Assembly: GCA_900551775.1 (NCBI GenBank)
Contig: URXI01000072.1
Span: 1 to 14,932 of the forward strand
Origin: an uncultured Eubacterium sp.
GTDB lineage: Bacteria > Bacillota > Clostridia > Peptostreptococcales > Anaerovoracaceae
DNA length: 14,932 bases
Reading direction: 5' to 3'
Position 1 is the first letter of the stretch. Each line of letters begins with the position of its first letter. Below, piece after piece: positions 7,113 to 14,897 of this stretch. Below the pieces are notes generated by a model that did no database searches, had not been told where the DNA came from, and worked only from the letters and a program-made list of their open reading frames with translations. The position numbers and the translations under genes are program-made.

Positions 7113-9968
7113 CTAGCTCAATTTATTAAGGGCATTTTCCAGTTCTTCCATATACTCACCATATTTTGCCCAATCTCCGCTCTTCAATGCATTCTGCGCA
7201 TTGTCATAAGCTTCGGAGGCTTTCTTGATCCAATCGGATTTGCTAGTCGTGCCGCTAGGCTTATCACCGCCTCCGCCACTGCTGGCGGTGCTGCCGCCGT
7301 TGGCATCCTCCCCGAAGAGGGATTCCAGTGCCTCTCCCAGCGTCGGTTCATAAGCGATCTTGTCATCGTATGCCACGATGACTCTCTTGACCTCCGGAAT
7401 GGCCGAATTGGAAGCTTCCAGATAGACCGGCTCGACATAGAGCAGGGAAGATTCAATCGGAATGACGAAGAGGTTTCCTCTCTTGTAGGAGGACCCTCTG
7501 GAACTCCACAGGGTGAAGTCGCCGGAAATTTCGGTGTTCTGGTTGATCTGCGCCTCGATCTGCATCGGTCCATATACCGTTTTGCTCTTAGGGAAGCGAT
7601 ATACGACCAACTGGCCATAATTTTCTCCGTCGTTTCGTGCCACCATCAAAGCGGTCATGTTCTGCTTCGATTTTGGCGTGTACGGGATGGAGTTGATGAA
7701 CTCGGCGCTGTCTTCTCCTGGCAGCTTGACGATATAGTAGTTCGGACTCATCGGCTGCTGGTCTGCTCCGTAAATTTCGTTAGCGATATCCCAGACGTCC
7801 TCGTTCTGATAGAATACTTTGACGTCTTCCATATGGTAACGGCTGTAGACGCCTGCCTGGATGCCGAACAGGGTGTTCGGATATCTGATATGGGTCTTCA
7901 GGCTCTCCGGCATCTTGTCCACGGATTTGAACAGCTGCGGATAGATCTTTTGGTATGTCTTCGCCATCGGATCATTTTCGTCCACAACATAGAAGCTGAC
8001 GTCACCGTTATAAGCATCTACTACGACTTTCACAGAGTTCCTGATATAGTTGGTGGTGCCCACCTTGCCGTCATACGGTTCAGAATACGGATAGTAAGAA
8101 CTGGTCGTATAAGCATCCAGCATCCAGTAGAGTTTGCCGTCTGCAACGACCGAATACGGATCATCCTCGTAGCTCAGATACGGCATGATCTTTTTGACTC
8201 TGTCCATGATGTTCCTGTTGATGATGATCTTGGAATCACTCTTGATGTTGGAGGAAACCAGGATCTTCAGGCTGCGTTCTCTGATGGCAAACATCACTCT
8301 GTTGAGGAAATTCATCTTGATTCCGGCGTTTCCTTTGTACTGTGTGTACGCGTTGGAATCTCCCGAAGGATAGTCGAATTCATCTTCGCTGGTGTTTACC
8401 ATGATATAGTCGTTGGACAGTTCACCAAAGTAAATCTCCGGTCTCTTGATCTCAATTTCGTCCACCTTTGATTCCGGCGGAATGTTTTTGATCAGAACAT
8501 CTGGCTGTCCGCTGGCTGTTACAGCGTCAACACGGGACAGCGTTACGCCGTAACCATGAGTATACTTCAGATGTCTGTTGAGCCAGGTGTCATTGATCTT
8601 TTCTTCGTCAATTTCTCTCATGCCCATGTACGTCTGCGTATATTTTCCATTGACCATATAGCGGTCTACATCGACGTCGTTGAATTTGTAATATTGTCTG
8701 ATACTCTGCGTCTGATTGTAGAAGGTGTTTACCGGCTGATAATCGTTGATTCTGATATTTCTGACGGTCTCCGTGTTGGCGTTGATGTCAGCGCTGGTCA
8801 ACTGATTGTCTGCCGCAAAGGATTTGACAGAAACGTCGTCCAGTTCATAAGCATACTGGGTATACTCGATATTTCTCTCCAGGTACTTGTCTTCTTTATT
8901 GATTTCGTCAGGGGATACGACAAAGTTCTGTACCAGATAGCTGGCTCCGATGCCTATGACGCCCACAACGATCATAATGACAGGAACAGTGAAAATTTTC
9001 TTGAACTGTTTCTTTCTGATATGGTGTACGACTGTGACAGCTCCAAAGAGAGCCAACACAACCAAAGCTCTGTAAACCCAGAGAGTGATGTTTACATCTG
9101 TAAAGCCGGCTCCATAAACTGCGCCTGTATGTGCGTGGAGCAGATCAAACTGCTTCAAGAAGAAATTCAGAGCAATCATCACGAAAAAGACCACGCCCAG
9201 GAAGGATAACTGTCCCGATGCGATGTGCATCAGCTGTTTGAAGTTGCTGTCATCCAGCTGTTTCCTCGGTTTTGGTTCTTTCTGTACCTTCTTGCCGAAG
9301 GCTTCAAAGGCTTTGCCGAACGGATTGTTTCCGCCCATGCCTTCAAACGGATTGCTGCTGCCGGTATATCTCTCATCATCGTTGTTGAACGGCTGCGCCT
9401 CTTCCTCAAATACATTCGGCGTATGAACCGACAGTAAAATCGCATAGTAGATGACCGTCACCAAAATAATCAGCAATACTGCGCCAATCAGCATCTCGTT
9501 AAGCTGCTTCAGGAAGTCCAGCTTGAAGATATAGAATGAAATATCCAGGTTGAACAGCGGATCTTTCAGATTAAAATCCGTGCTATTGGCGTACTGCAGG
9601 ATTTCAAACCAGAGATTTGAAATAGCATAGAACGCTGCTACCAATCCGAACACCAGCGAAATCATGTTGGTCTGGAAGTTCAGCTTTTTCATATCCGTCG
9701 CTTCATTTGAATCGATTTTTGCAAAATAGTTCTTTTTTAGTCTCTTTAGATAGATATTGACTACGACTGTCAGAATGACGAAGATCGGTATGCCTACCTT
9801 CAGTTCCGTAAACAACTGTTTGAAGAATACGCTTACGTACCCCATCTCCTTAAACCACAGCCAATCGGTGATAAAGTTTATCAATAATAGGAACAATGCC
9901 ACTATTATCACGATAAACATAACGATTATGCTTAACTTACGTTGCCCATTTGAGCTCTTTTTTTCCAA
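7113..9968 (-). CDS. UPF0182 family integral membrane protein
   Basis: A 951-residue protein of the UPF0182 (COG1615) family, whose function is not established. Seven hydrophobic segments are visible near residues 12-33, 57-74, 101-121, 158-181, 251-271, 294-316 and 325-348, followed by a large domain of about 550 residues, probably outside the membrane, with family-like stretches such as WLNRHLKYTHGYGV and NTLFGIQAGVYSRYH. A Gly/Ser linker near 880-905 leads to a helical tail with the family-typical KSGDWAKYGEYMEELENAL. The loop between TM4 and TM5 is long and has a NPFEGMGGNNPFGKAFEAFG-like low-complexity stretch. The start is a TTG, supported by AGGAGG 8 nt upstream and no other nearby start. 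It lies 12 nt after the zinc-ribbon gene, as third gene of that operon. Confidence 0.88.
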   Translation of the reverse strand: MEKKSSNGQRKLSIIVMFIVIIVALFLLLINFITDWLWFKEMGYVSVFFKQLFTELKVGIPIFVILTVVVNIYLKRLKKNYFAKIDSNEATDMKKLNFQTNMISLVFGLVAAFYAISNLWFEILQYANSTDFNLKDPLFNLDISFYIFKLDFLKQLNEMLIGAVLLIILVTVIYYAILLSVHTPNVFEEEAQPFNNDDERYTGSSNPFEGMGGNNPFGKAFEAFGKKVQKEPKPRKQLDDSNFKQLMHIASGQLSFLGVVFFVMIALNFFLKQFDLLHAHTGAVYGAGFTDVNITLWVYRALVVLALFGAVTVVHHIRKKQFKKIFTVPVIMIVVGVIGIGASYLVQNFVVSPDEINKEDKYLERNIEYTQYAYELDDVSVKSFAADNQLTSADINANTETVRNIRINDYQPVNTFYNQTQSIRQYYKFNDVDVDRYMVNGKYTQTYMGMREIDEEKINDTWLNRHLKYTHGYGVTLSRVDAVTASGQPDVLIKNIPPESKVDEIEIKRPEIYFGELSNDYIMVNTSEDEFDYPSGDSNAYTQYKGNAGIKMNFLNRVMFAIRERSLKILVSSNIKSDSKIIINRNIMDRVKKIMPYLSYEDDPYSVVADGKLYWMLDAYTTSSYYPYSEPYDGKVGTTNYIRNSVKVVVDAYNGDVSFYVVDENDPMAKTYQKIYPQLFKSVDKMPESLKTHIRYPNTLFGIQAGVYSRYHMEDVKVFYQNEDVWDIANEIYGADQQPMSPNYYIVKLPGEDSAEFINSIPYTPKSKQNMTALMVARNDGENYGQLVVYRFPKSKTVYGPMQIEAQINQNTEISGDFTLWSSRGSSYKRGNLFVIPIESSLLYVEPVYLEASNSAIPEVKRVIVAYDDKIAYEPTLGEALESLFGEDANGGSTASSGGGGDKPSGTTSKSDWIKKASEAYDNAQNALKSGDWAKYGEYMEELENALNKLS

Positions 9969-9980
9969 TGATTCTTCCTC

Positions 9981-11579
9981 CTAAATTTTTTTAATCTCAA
10001 TGATTTTCATCGTCTCTTTATCTGGTCCCAAATACACGATGTGATGTTCAATGCTGTCTTTTTTCTTATCACTTGACGCCTTTGTGACGTCTGTTAATAC
10101 ATAAAAGCCTGCGCCGCCGGAACGAATTTCTCCGATGGCAAGCTTGTTGATGCCGTACTGTACGTCTTCTTTTGGTTCTATGGATTCTACTTCAGAATAG
10201 AATTCGGATGTCTGATCGATCGTGTTCAGCACTTTGTCGTTCTTTCCATTTACCATATCTACCCAAGATGAGTAGTATTGAATAATCGTTCCGATAATCT
10301 CATTTCCATAAGTTACTGACGTGCCGTCTTTGGCAGTGTACCACGGCGAATCTGCAAATGTGTAGGAATTGCCAAAATCCTCGAAGCCGTAGTCCTTGTC
10401 ATCTGAAAATACTAAATCCTGATCTTCTGCAATTTCAGCTATGTTTTTATTCTTATCTTTATTCGCGTTAATCAGTGCTTCTGTGTCAGAGATGTCATGA
10501 TCTGCGTCAGTCTGATCTGTTTTTTTGTCTTTTCCATCATCGCCGCCGAATAAATCCAGCACATATTGATAGCCTCGGTCAATCATCTTTCCTGCTGCGG
10601 AGTCCGGTGCAAAATACTGAATACCGATGATCGCCAGTTCTGCAATGACCAATATGCAGAGGATGATTGCGATGACTTTCAGTCCCTTTCTTTTTTTCTT
10701 TGGGTTCTCATCAGGATCCCTGTCATCAGGGCCAAAAACGTCGTCAAAAGTAAGCTTGCGCCCTGAACCTGTCTGCATCTCCGTTTCTGCTTCACTGGGG
10801 GGACAAGTGGCTTCAGACGCTGTCTTTGGCGTTATTTCAGGCTCTGCAGGCTTTCTCTTATCCATGCCTGCTAATAGAGCCGCCTCCGCAGTCACTACCC
10901 ATTCTGGCGTCTGTGCCCATATGACACCGATCAAATTAGAAGGTTCTTCGTCGTCTGCCGGCGAGGATATGACCTCGTCACTCTTTTCTAAGATCCGATC
11001 CAGCACTGCTTCTTTTGAGACACTATCTCTCCTGGCAAAGGCTAACTGTTCGTCGGGCAGCGGATCTGCCCCACTTTTGATGCGTTCGTATTCTTCGTCT
11101 AAAAGCGCTTGAAAGGCCTCATTTTTTTCGTTAAAGGTGTAAAATTTATCGATTCGTCCTGACTTTTCCGTATCCCCAAGGACTTTCGCCTGATCACCCG
11201 CTGCTTGATGATCCAAATTTCCAAAGATTTCTTCTTCTAGAGATTTGGCCTCTCTTTCTGCCTCAGATGAGGCATTTGTCTCTGCAGGCTTATTGGATAT
11301 TGCTTGTCCATAAGCTCTGCGCTGTTTTTCTTCCAGCACCGAGGCCCAGTCAAAGTCAATATCCTCCGTCTTTTTTTTCTGGCTGGTCGGATAACCGTCC
11401 AGGTCCCAGTTGAATTCCTCTATGTGAAATTTCTTCTTTGGTTTTTCTTCAGCGGCTTCTTTGCTTCCTTCTGAAACAGGCTTAGACCCAGCAAATACTG
11501 TCTCCTCTACCTTTGTTCCACAACCGCTGCAAAATCTATCCCCCTCTTCAAGAGGTTTTCCACAATTTTTACAATACAT
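9981..11579 (-). CDS. Zinc-ribbon, single-pass membrane protein with TcaA-like layout
   Basis: A 532-residue protein. The N-terminus is a zinc ribbon with CxxC pairs Cys3/Cys6 and Cys17/Cys20 (MYCKNCGKPL, FCSGCGTKV). An acidic low-complexity cytoplasmic stretch (about 25-295) follows, containing two similar Trp motifs, EEFNWDLDG (54-62) and IDFDWASVLEE (74-84). A KKKRK cluster precedes one TM helix (about 300-321), then an Asp-rich linker and a C-terminal extracytoplasmic domain (about 400-532). That domain's YYSSWVDMVNGKND then SEFYSEVE pattern recalls the NTF2-like repeat of TcaA/YvbJ proteins; this is inference. The ATG follows AGGAGG. It starts 20 nt after the upstream gene. It may link a cytoplasmic metal-bound module to an envelope signal. 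Exact function unknown. Confidence 0.75.
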   Translation of the reverse strand: MYCKNCGKPLEEGDRFCSGCGTKVEETVFAGSKPVSEGSKEAAEEKPKKKFHIEEFNWDLDGYPTSQKKKTEDIDFDWASVLEEKQRRAYGQAISNKPAETNASSEAEREAKSLEEEIFGNLDHQAAGDQAKVLGDTEKSGRIDKFYTFNEKNEAFQALLDEEYERIKSGADPLPDEQLAFARRDSVSKEAVLDRILEKSDEVISSPADDEEPSNLIGVIWAQTPEWVVTAEAALLAGMDKRKPAEPEITPKTASEATCPPSEAETEMQTGSGRKLTFDDVFGPDDRDPDENPKKKRKGLKVIAIILCILVIAELAIIGIQYFAPDSAAGKMIDRGYQYVLDLFGGDDGKDKKTDQTDADHDISDTEALINANKDKNKNIAEIAEDQDLVFSDDKDYGFEDFGNSYTFADSPWYTAKDGTSVTYGNEIIGTIIQYYSSWVDMVNGKNDKVLNTIDQTSEFYSEVESIEPKEDVQYGINKLAIGEIRSGGAGFYVLTDVTKASSDKKKDSIEHHIVYLGPDKETMKIIEIKKI

Positions 11580-11599
11580 AACTGCCTCCTACCCAAATT

Positions 11600-12184
11600 C
11601 TATTCTTTAATCTGCTCGTTCAATTCTTCTATGGTATAGGTTTTGCCATTCTTAGAAACCGCACAGTCACGACTAAAATATTTTTTAGGGATATATGCAT
11701 CCTCTTCCCTTTCGCAACTTGCATCCTCTTCCCCGGCTTCCGGAGCAGGCGCTTGTACTACTTCTGCTGCCTGCTCAGCCTGCTCAGGCAGATCAGCCTC
11801 CATCTGCAGGCTGACTTGGTCGGTAACGGTTTCCGTTTTTTCGCAAGATTTCTCGGCGTCTCCACTGTGATCGTCACTGGATGACGCTTCCTTTATAATA
11901 TGCTCCTTCTCCCCTCTGCAATCGGATCGATATGGAGCCTGTCCTGGAACTCTGTTATCTATGTATATGACGTCTGCTTTTTTTTCGTTCAGATTGCTCA
12001 CTGCCGTATTGATTTCTGTAACCGTTTCGTTGATCTGTGATAGGATATCCTTTTTTTCTCTGGCATGATTTACCGCCTTGACTGCTGCGTAAATTGCTCC
12101 TGCCAGGATGATGAGAATCAGGACAACTTGTATGGGACTCTGGTATTCCATTATGAATCTGCCAAATTGGCCTATCGCATTCAT
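11600..12184 (-). CDS. Small membrane-anchored coiled-coil protein, unknown function
   Basis: A 194-residue protein I do not recognise. One TM segment (about 18-37) follows a short N-terminus; then comes a probable coiled coil (about 40-70, EKKDILSQINETVTEINTAV), a Glu/Ala/Gln-rich disordered region (about 90-165) and a conserved-looking C-terminal piece, YIPKKYFSRDCAVSKNGKT (164-182), ending in an acidic helix. It is the first gene of the three-gene envelope cluster. AGGAGG (12196-12201) is 11 nt from the ATG, a little long. The layout suggests a scaffold or partner protein for the zinc-ribbon and UPF0182 proteins; this rests on position only. Confidence 0.7.
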   Translation of the reverse strand: MNAIGQFGRFIMEYQSPIQVVLILIILAGAIYAAVKAVNHAREKKDILSQINETVTEINTAVSNLNEKKADVIYIDNRVPGQAPYRSDCRGEKEHIIKEASSSDDHSGDAEKSCEKTETVTDQVSLQMEADLPEQAEQAAEVVQAPAPEAGEEDASCEREEDAYIPKKYFSRDCAVSKNGKTYTIEELNEQIKE

Positions 12185-12194
12185 TCTTTGTATT

Positions 12195-12318
12195 TCCTCC
12201 TTTAAGGTTCTGCTCCCGGTTTCTAAAAGAAATCCTTGGACAGACCTTATGCTTTAGTGCCCCTCAAACAAAGTAAGCGGCATGGCACTAGTCGTATAAC
12301 TGGATTGCAGTCACATTT
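12195..12318 (-). promoter_or_regulatory. Structured 5' leader of the envelope operon
   Basis: About 130 nt separate the predicted transcription start (near 12318) from the ATG at 12184. Two helices can be drawn: P1 TAGTGCC with GGCACTA (12284-12290 with 12255-12261, loop about 22 nt), and P2 TAAGGTCTG with CAGAACCTTA (12241-12249 with 12203-12212, one bulged A). P2 encloses a smaller hairpin (12228-12235 with 12218-12224). P2 ends one nucleotide before the AGGAGG. I recognise no known riboswitch class and see no internal terminator. Candidate translational control element. Confidence 0.4.
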
Positions 12319-12324
12319 CATAAT

Positions 12325-12353
12325 ATTATACAATAAATCTGCTCTTATGGCAA
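12325..12353 (-). promoter_or_regulatory. Sigma-A-type promoter of the three-gene envelope operon
   Basis: TTGCCA (12353 to 12348), a 17-nt spacer and a perfect TATAAT (12330 to 12325) on the minus strand. It lies just downstream of the terminator of the Asn/Gln-rich gene, so the two units are separated cleanly. The predicted start is near 12318. Confidence 0.75.
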
Positions 12354-12386
12354 ACCGAAAAGCCATTTTTTTAGCCTTTTATACAC

Positions 12387-12412
12387 AAAAAGAGCGGAAT
12401 GAAACCGCTCTT
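12387..12412 (-). terminator. Intrinsic terminator after the Asn/Gln-rich small gene
   Basis: On the minus strand AAGAGCGG, a 7-nt loop TTTCATT and CCGCTCTT form a perfect 8-bp stem (12405-12412 with 12390-12397), followed by TTT before a G. It lies about 48 nt after the small gene's stop and upstream of the next promoter. This supports the small gene being a separately transcribed unit. Confidence 0.75.
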
Positions 12413-12459
12413 GACCGATAAGACTGGCATCAGCCCTGCTCTTTTTGCTTTTGTCGTAA

Positions 12460-12618
12460 TTAATACTCGTTCTTGTTGTTATTGTTGTTTTTCTGCTGAT
12501 TGTTCTGGTTATTCTGGTTGTTGTTGTTCTGGTTGTTCTGGTTGTTCTGGTTGTTATTGTTCTGGTTGTTCTGGTTGTTATTGTTCTGCTGATTGTTCTT
12601 CTGATTATTTTTAGCCAT
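12460..12618 (-). CDS. Asn/Gln-rich 52-residue protein
   Basis: A short gene: ATG at 12618, TAA at 12460-12462. By my count 32 of 52 residues are Asn and 12 are Gln; most of the rest is Lys. It begins MAKNNQKNNQQ, runs through NNQ and NNNNQ units and ends KNEY. A clear AGGAGG lies 8 nt upstream of the ATG and a terminator follows, so it has the parts of a real gene. Other long frames across the repeat (Thr/Arg-rich on this strand, Cys-rich on the other) have no ribosome binding site. No TM segment or signal peptide. Asn/Gln-rich short proteins in spore formers can be spore-related, but I see no small acid-soluble protein signature. The only promoter hint is a weak CATACTTT (12669 to 12662) resembling sporulation sigma -10 boxes. 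Function unknown. Confidence 0.65.
   Translation of the reverse strand: MAKNNQKNNQQNNNNQNNQNNNNQNNQNNQNNNNQNNQNNQQKNNNNNKNEY
12490..12606 (-). repeat. Short tandem codon repeat within the small gene
   Basis: Repeats based on AAC/AAT and CAG codons, in 9-nt (NNQ) and 15-nt (NNNNQ) units. AAC and AAT vary from unit to unit while Asn and Gln are kept, which suggests selection on the protein or old age of the repeat, not very recent slippage. Confidence 0.7.
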
Positions 12619-12715
12619 TTCTCATCCCTCCTCACACTCATTATTGTGTTCAGTGAGACGCAAAGTATGAATGGAAATTTTTTAAAATCGGCAGCAGTTA
12701 CCGTCTGGTTAGCAA

Positions 12716-12744
12716 TTTACAATTCAATTGGATTAGAGTAAAAT
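12716..12744 (+). promoter_or_regulatory. Sigma-A-type promoter of the AEC permease gene
   Basis: TTTACA (12716-12721), a 17-nt spacer and TAAAAT (12739-12744), each differing from consensus at one base. The predicted start near 12751 leaves a leader of about 30 nt. The remaining 12619-12782 interval is the divergent upstream region shared with the Asn/Gln-rich gene; I see nothing else in it. Confidence 0.65.
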
Positions 12745-12782
12745 GAATTCAAGAATACTGAATGTATGAAAGGATATCACTC

Positions 12783-13730
12783 ATGTTGGAAAATCTGATT
12801 TTCTGTCTCAATGCCACCATTCCAGTCTTTCTATTGATGATACTCGGGATGCTCTTCATGAAATTTAAAATTTTTGATGAAAATTTCGTTAAAAAAATGA
12901 ACGCTTTCGTCTTTAAAATCGCCCTTCCCGTACTGGTCTTTAAAGATCTATATCAAGAAGACTTCTACCAGGTCTGGGACACGAAATATGTCCTCTACTG
13001 CTTTCTGGCTACAGCGGCAAGCATCGCTATCGTCTCATGTGTTTCTTTTTTATTGAAAAACAAAGCGATTCAGGGGGAATTCATCCAGGTGGCCTACCGC
13101 AGCAGTGCGGCAATTTTAGGCATCACCCTAGTCCAGAATATCTATGGGAATGCGGGAATGACACCGCTGATGATTATCGGCTCCGTGCCGCTTTACAATA
13201 TTATGGCAGTCATTGTCCTGGCTTTCTTCAAGCCTGAACGAGAGCCTCTTGATAAAAAGCTCGTCCTCAAAACTGGCAAAGGCATCGTCACCAATCCCAT
13301 CATTCTGGGCATTATTCTCGGTCTGCTTTGGTCGCTTGTGCAGATTCCAGTGCCTTCTATCGTCGATAACACGGTGGAGAGTGTCGCACGCATCGCCACG
13401 CCTTTAGGCCTGATGGCCATGGGCGCGTCTTTTGATATCAAAAAAGCCCTCGCAAGTATCAGAACCGCCGGTCTCAGCACCTTTATCAAACTGATCGGCT
13501 TAGTCTGTCTCTTTGTTCCCGTGGCTGTAGCGCTGGGCTTCCGCGAAGATAAGCTGGTTGCCGCCTTAATCATGTGCGGTTCGCCCACGACAGTCAGTTG
13601 TTATGTCATGGCAAAAAACATGGGGCATGACGGCACCCTTACTAGCAGCACCGTCATGCTCACAACCTTTTTCAGCGCCTTTACCCTGACGCTTTGGCTC
13701 TTTATATTGAAATCCCTGAGCTTGCTGTAG
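12783..13730 (+). CDS. AEC (auxin efflux carrier) family transporter
   Basis: A 315-residue integral membrane protein of the AEC/bile-arsenite-riboflavin transporter group. Bacterial members move organic acids such as malate or malonate or other small anions; the substrate cannot be told here. About ten hydrophobic segments form two similar halves, with the typical TNPIILGIILG (170-180), TPLGLMAMGASFD (206-218) and GSPTTVSCYVMAKNMG (266-281) motifs. The ATG at 12783 has AAAGGA with 8 nt spacing; the longer frame from 12762 has no ribosome binding site and would add seven residues. It is the only plus-strand gene and has its own promoter. It ends 21 nt from the stop of the converging C39-like gene, and no hairpin terminator is clear between them. 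Confidence 0.88.
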   Translation: MLENLIFCLNATIPVFLLMILGMLFMKFKIFDENFVKKMNAFVFKIALPVLVFKDLYQEDFYQVWDTKYVLYCFLATAASIAIVSCVSFLLKNKAIQGEFIQVAYRSSAAILGITLVQNIYGNAGMTPLMIIGSVPLYNIMAVIVLAFFKPEREPLDKKLVLKTGKGIVTNPIILGIILGLLWSLVQIPVPSIVDNTVESVARIATPLGLMAMGASFDIKKALASIRTAGLSTFIKLIGLVCLFVPVAVALGFREDKLVAALIMCGSPTTVSCYVMAKNMGHDGTLTSSTVMLTTFFSAFTLTLWLFILKSLSLL

Positions 13731-13751
13731 ATGTTCTGCCCGGGGCGTTCT

Positions 13752-14354
13752 TCACCTCGATAAGACTTTGATGAATCCGCCCTTTTCCGCATATCCGGTG
13801 TCCCACAGATTTTCAAAATCCATCCAGAGATACTCACCATAGGTTGCCGTCTTGACCATAAAGACATCCTCAAATTCCTCATAGCCCACCAGCAGAAACC
13901 AGTGCCAGACGAAATCTTTCAGCTGTGGATCTTTGTGTTTCAGCAGGAGGTAGGGAATCGGCATTTCACTGTCCAACTGTGATCTGATGGCGGCCTTTGC
14001 CTCTTCCAAGGAGGCTGTTCCATCAAAACCTGCCAGGGTGATATTTTCTTCCTGCCTATCCGCAAGGTATTGCCCAAAGCCGTCAATATACAGTTCCAGC
14101 CGATTGACTCCTTCTCTGCGCGGCCTGAGATAGGGTTTCATCACCTTCGAAAATCCCACATACTGTTTCTTATCTAATAAATCTGTATCAAAAGGGCACA
14201 GATGCTTTTTGTCCTTGTGCATGGCCAGATAGATGGACAGATCACAGGCGGTCGCTGCCGCACAGCCTCCCAGCTTCATCATGGGATCCCAAAACCAGTC
14301 CTGATTGCCGCCAAAACATTTGCCGATATTAAAATAGCGTAATTCTTTTTTCAT
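13752..14354 (-). CDS. Papain-like (C39-like) cysteine protease-fold protein
   Basis: A 200-residue protein without signal peptide or TM segment, so probably cytoplasmic. The pattern fits a papain-like fold of the C39-like kind: GGNQDWFWD with Gln18 as oxyanion-hole candidate, GGCAAATA with Cys31 as nucleophile, and HWFLLVGYE with His151. In many relatives an Asp or Asn follows a beta strand after the histidine; the matching place here reads VKTATYG, so the third catalytic residue is not obvious. It may be a peptidase, an amidase or an inactive relative. GAAGGA directly abuts the first ATG (14363) but is 9 nt from the second (14354), which I chose. It is downstream of the XRE regulator and converges on the AEC gene. 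Confidence 0.6.
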   Translation of the reverse strand: MKKELRYFNIGKCFGGNQDWFWDPMMKLGGCAAATACDLSIYLAMHKDKKHLCPFDTDLLDKKQYVGFSKVMKPYLRPRREGVNRLELYIDGFGQYLADRQEENITLAGFDGTASLEEAKAAIRSQLDSEMPIPYLLLKHKDPQLKDFVWHWFLLVGYEEFEDVFMVKTATYGEYLWMDFENLWDTGYAEKGGFIKVLSR

Positions 14355-14389
14355 GTCACTCATTCCTTCGCAAGATATTTCTCAAAGAA

Positions 14390-14417
14390 TTTATACCCAT
14401 AGGCGTTCCTTTATCAA
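14390..14417 (-). promoter_or_regulatory. Promoter of the C39-like gene
   Basis: TTGATA (14417 to 14412), a 16-nt spacer and TATAAA (14395 to 14390), each one base from consensus, about 36 nt upstream of the chosen ATG. This suggests the gene can be transcribed independently of the XRE regulator gene. Confidence 0.6.
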
Positions 14418-14456
14418 TCAGAATCCGATCATTTTGTGATATTTTGATCGAAAATA

Positions 14457-14870
14457 TCAGCCGATGCCGATCATCAGCAAGGCAATCAGTCCGACAACTA
14501 GTTTTCGAGTGTTATCTGGCGCATACAATGTAGAAGTCAGTATGCCCGTTCCCGCTCCGCAGAAAAAATCGCTGATACCCTTTCCTTTGCGGATTTTTTT
14601 CAGTTGTTCCATGGATATGATGATATTTTCATCAGCTTTCTTTCGATAATCTTCATTGCTGATTCGCTCTCCGCAGAGTAATTCATTGATGCTGATCTGA
14701 AATACACTGCATAAGTCTTTCATAATTGCAATGTCCGGCAGATAGTTTCCGTTTTCCCATCTGGATATCGTCTTGTTAGTAACACCAATCTGATTTCCCA
14801 GTTCCTCCTGCGTCATCCCTGCTTCTTTCCGTAATGCTGCTATAAAACCGCCTATTTTTTTCTGGTCCAT
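14457..14870 (-). CDS. XRE-family regulator with hydrophobic C-terminal tail
   Basis: A 137-residue protein. An N-terminal helix-turn-helix of the Cro/C1 type spans about residues 7-62 (IAALRKEAGMTQEELGNQIG, then TNKTISRWENGNYLPD), where the second helix of the pair reads DNA. A charged linker (70-97) leads to two hydrophobic pieces (about 103-116 and 123-137), and the protein ends inside a TM-like stretch, GLIALLMIGIG. That suggests a membrane-tethered regulator or a shortened member of an XRE family with several C-terminal TM helices. The ATG has AGGAGG 7 nt upstream. Targets are unknown; the upstream dyad and the adjacent C39-like gene are candidates. Confidence 0.8.
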   Translation of the reverse strand: MDQKKIGGFIAALRKEAGMTQEELGNQIGVTNKTISRWENGNYLPDIAIMKDLCSVFQISINELLCGERISNEDYRKKADENIIISMEQLKKIRKGKGISDFFCGAGTGILTSTLYAPDNTRKLVVGLIALLMIGIG

Positions 14871-14897
14871 GACTCTTCCTCCTAGTATAATAATGAT

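Noticed and set aside
7083..8471. Long plus-strand open frame of 462 codons opposite the UPF0182 gene
   Set aside because: No ribosome binding site and no recognisable domain; it is antisense to a clear membrane protein and reflects codon bias.
12399..12614. Plus-strand Cys-rich frame of 71 residues opposite the Asn/Gln gene
   Set aside because: Its ATG sits inside the terminator hairpin without a ribosome binding site; the Cys-rich composition is the antisense reading of the Asn/Gln codon repeat.
12345..12641. Minus-strand Thr/Arg-rich frame of 98 residues
   Set aside because: It is the shifted frame of the codon repeat; the only AGGAGG lies inside it and serves the ATG at 12618, and it runs through the terminator.
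14437..14459. 9-bp inverted repeat TGATATTTT / AAAATATCA at the XRE stop codon
   Set aside because: All but AT-only stem and no U-tract on the minus strand, so it is not a convincing terminator; it may be chance in AT-rich DNA.
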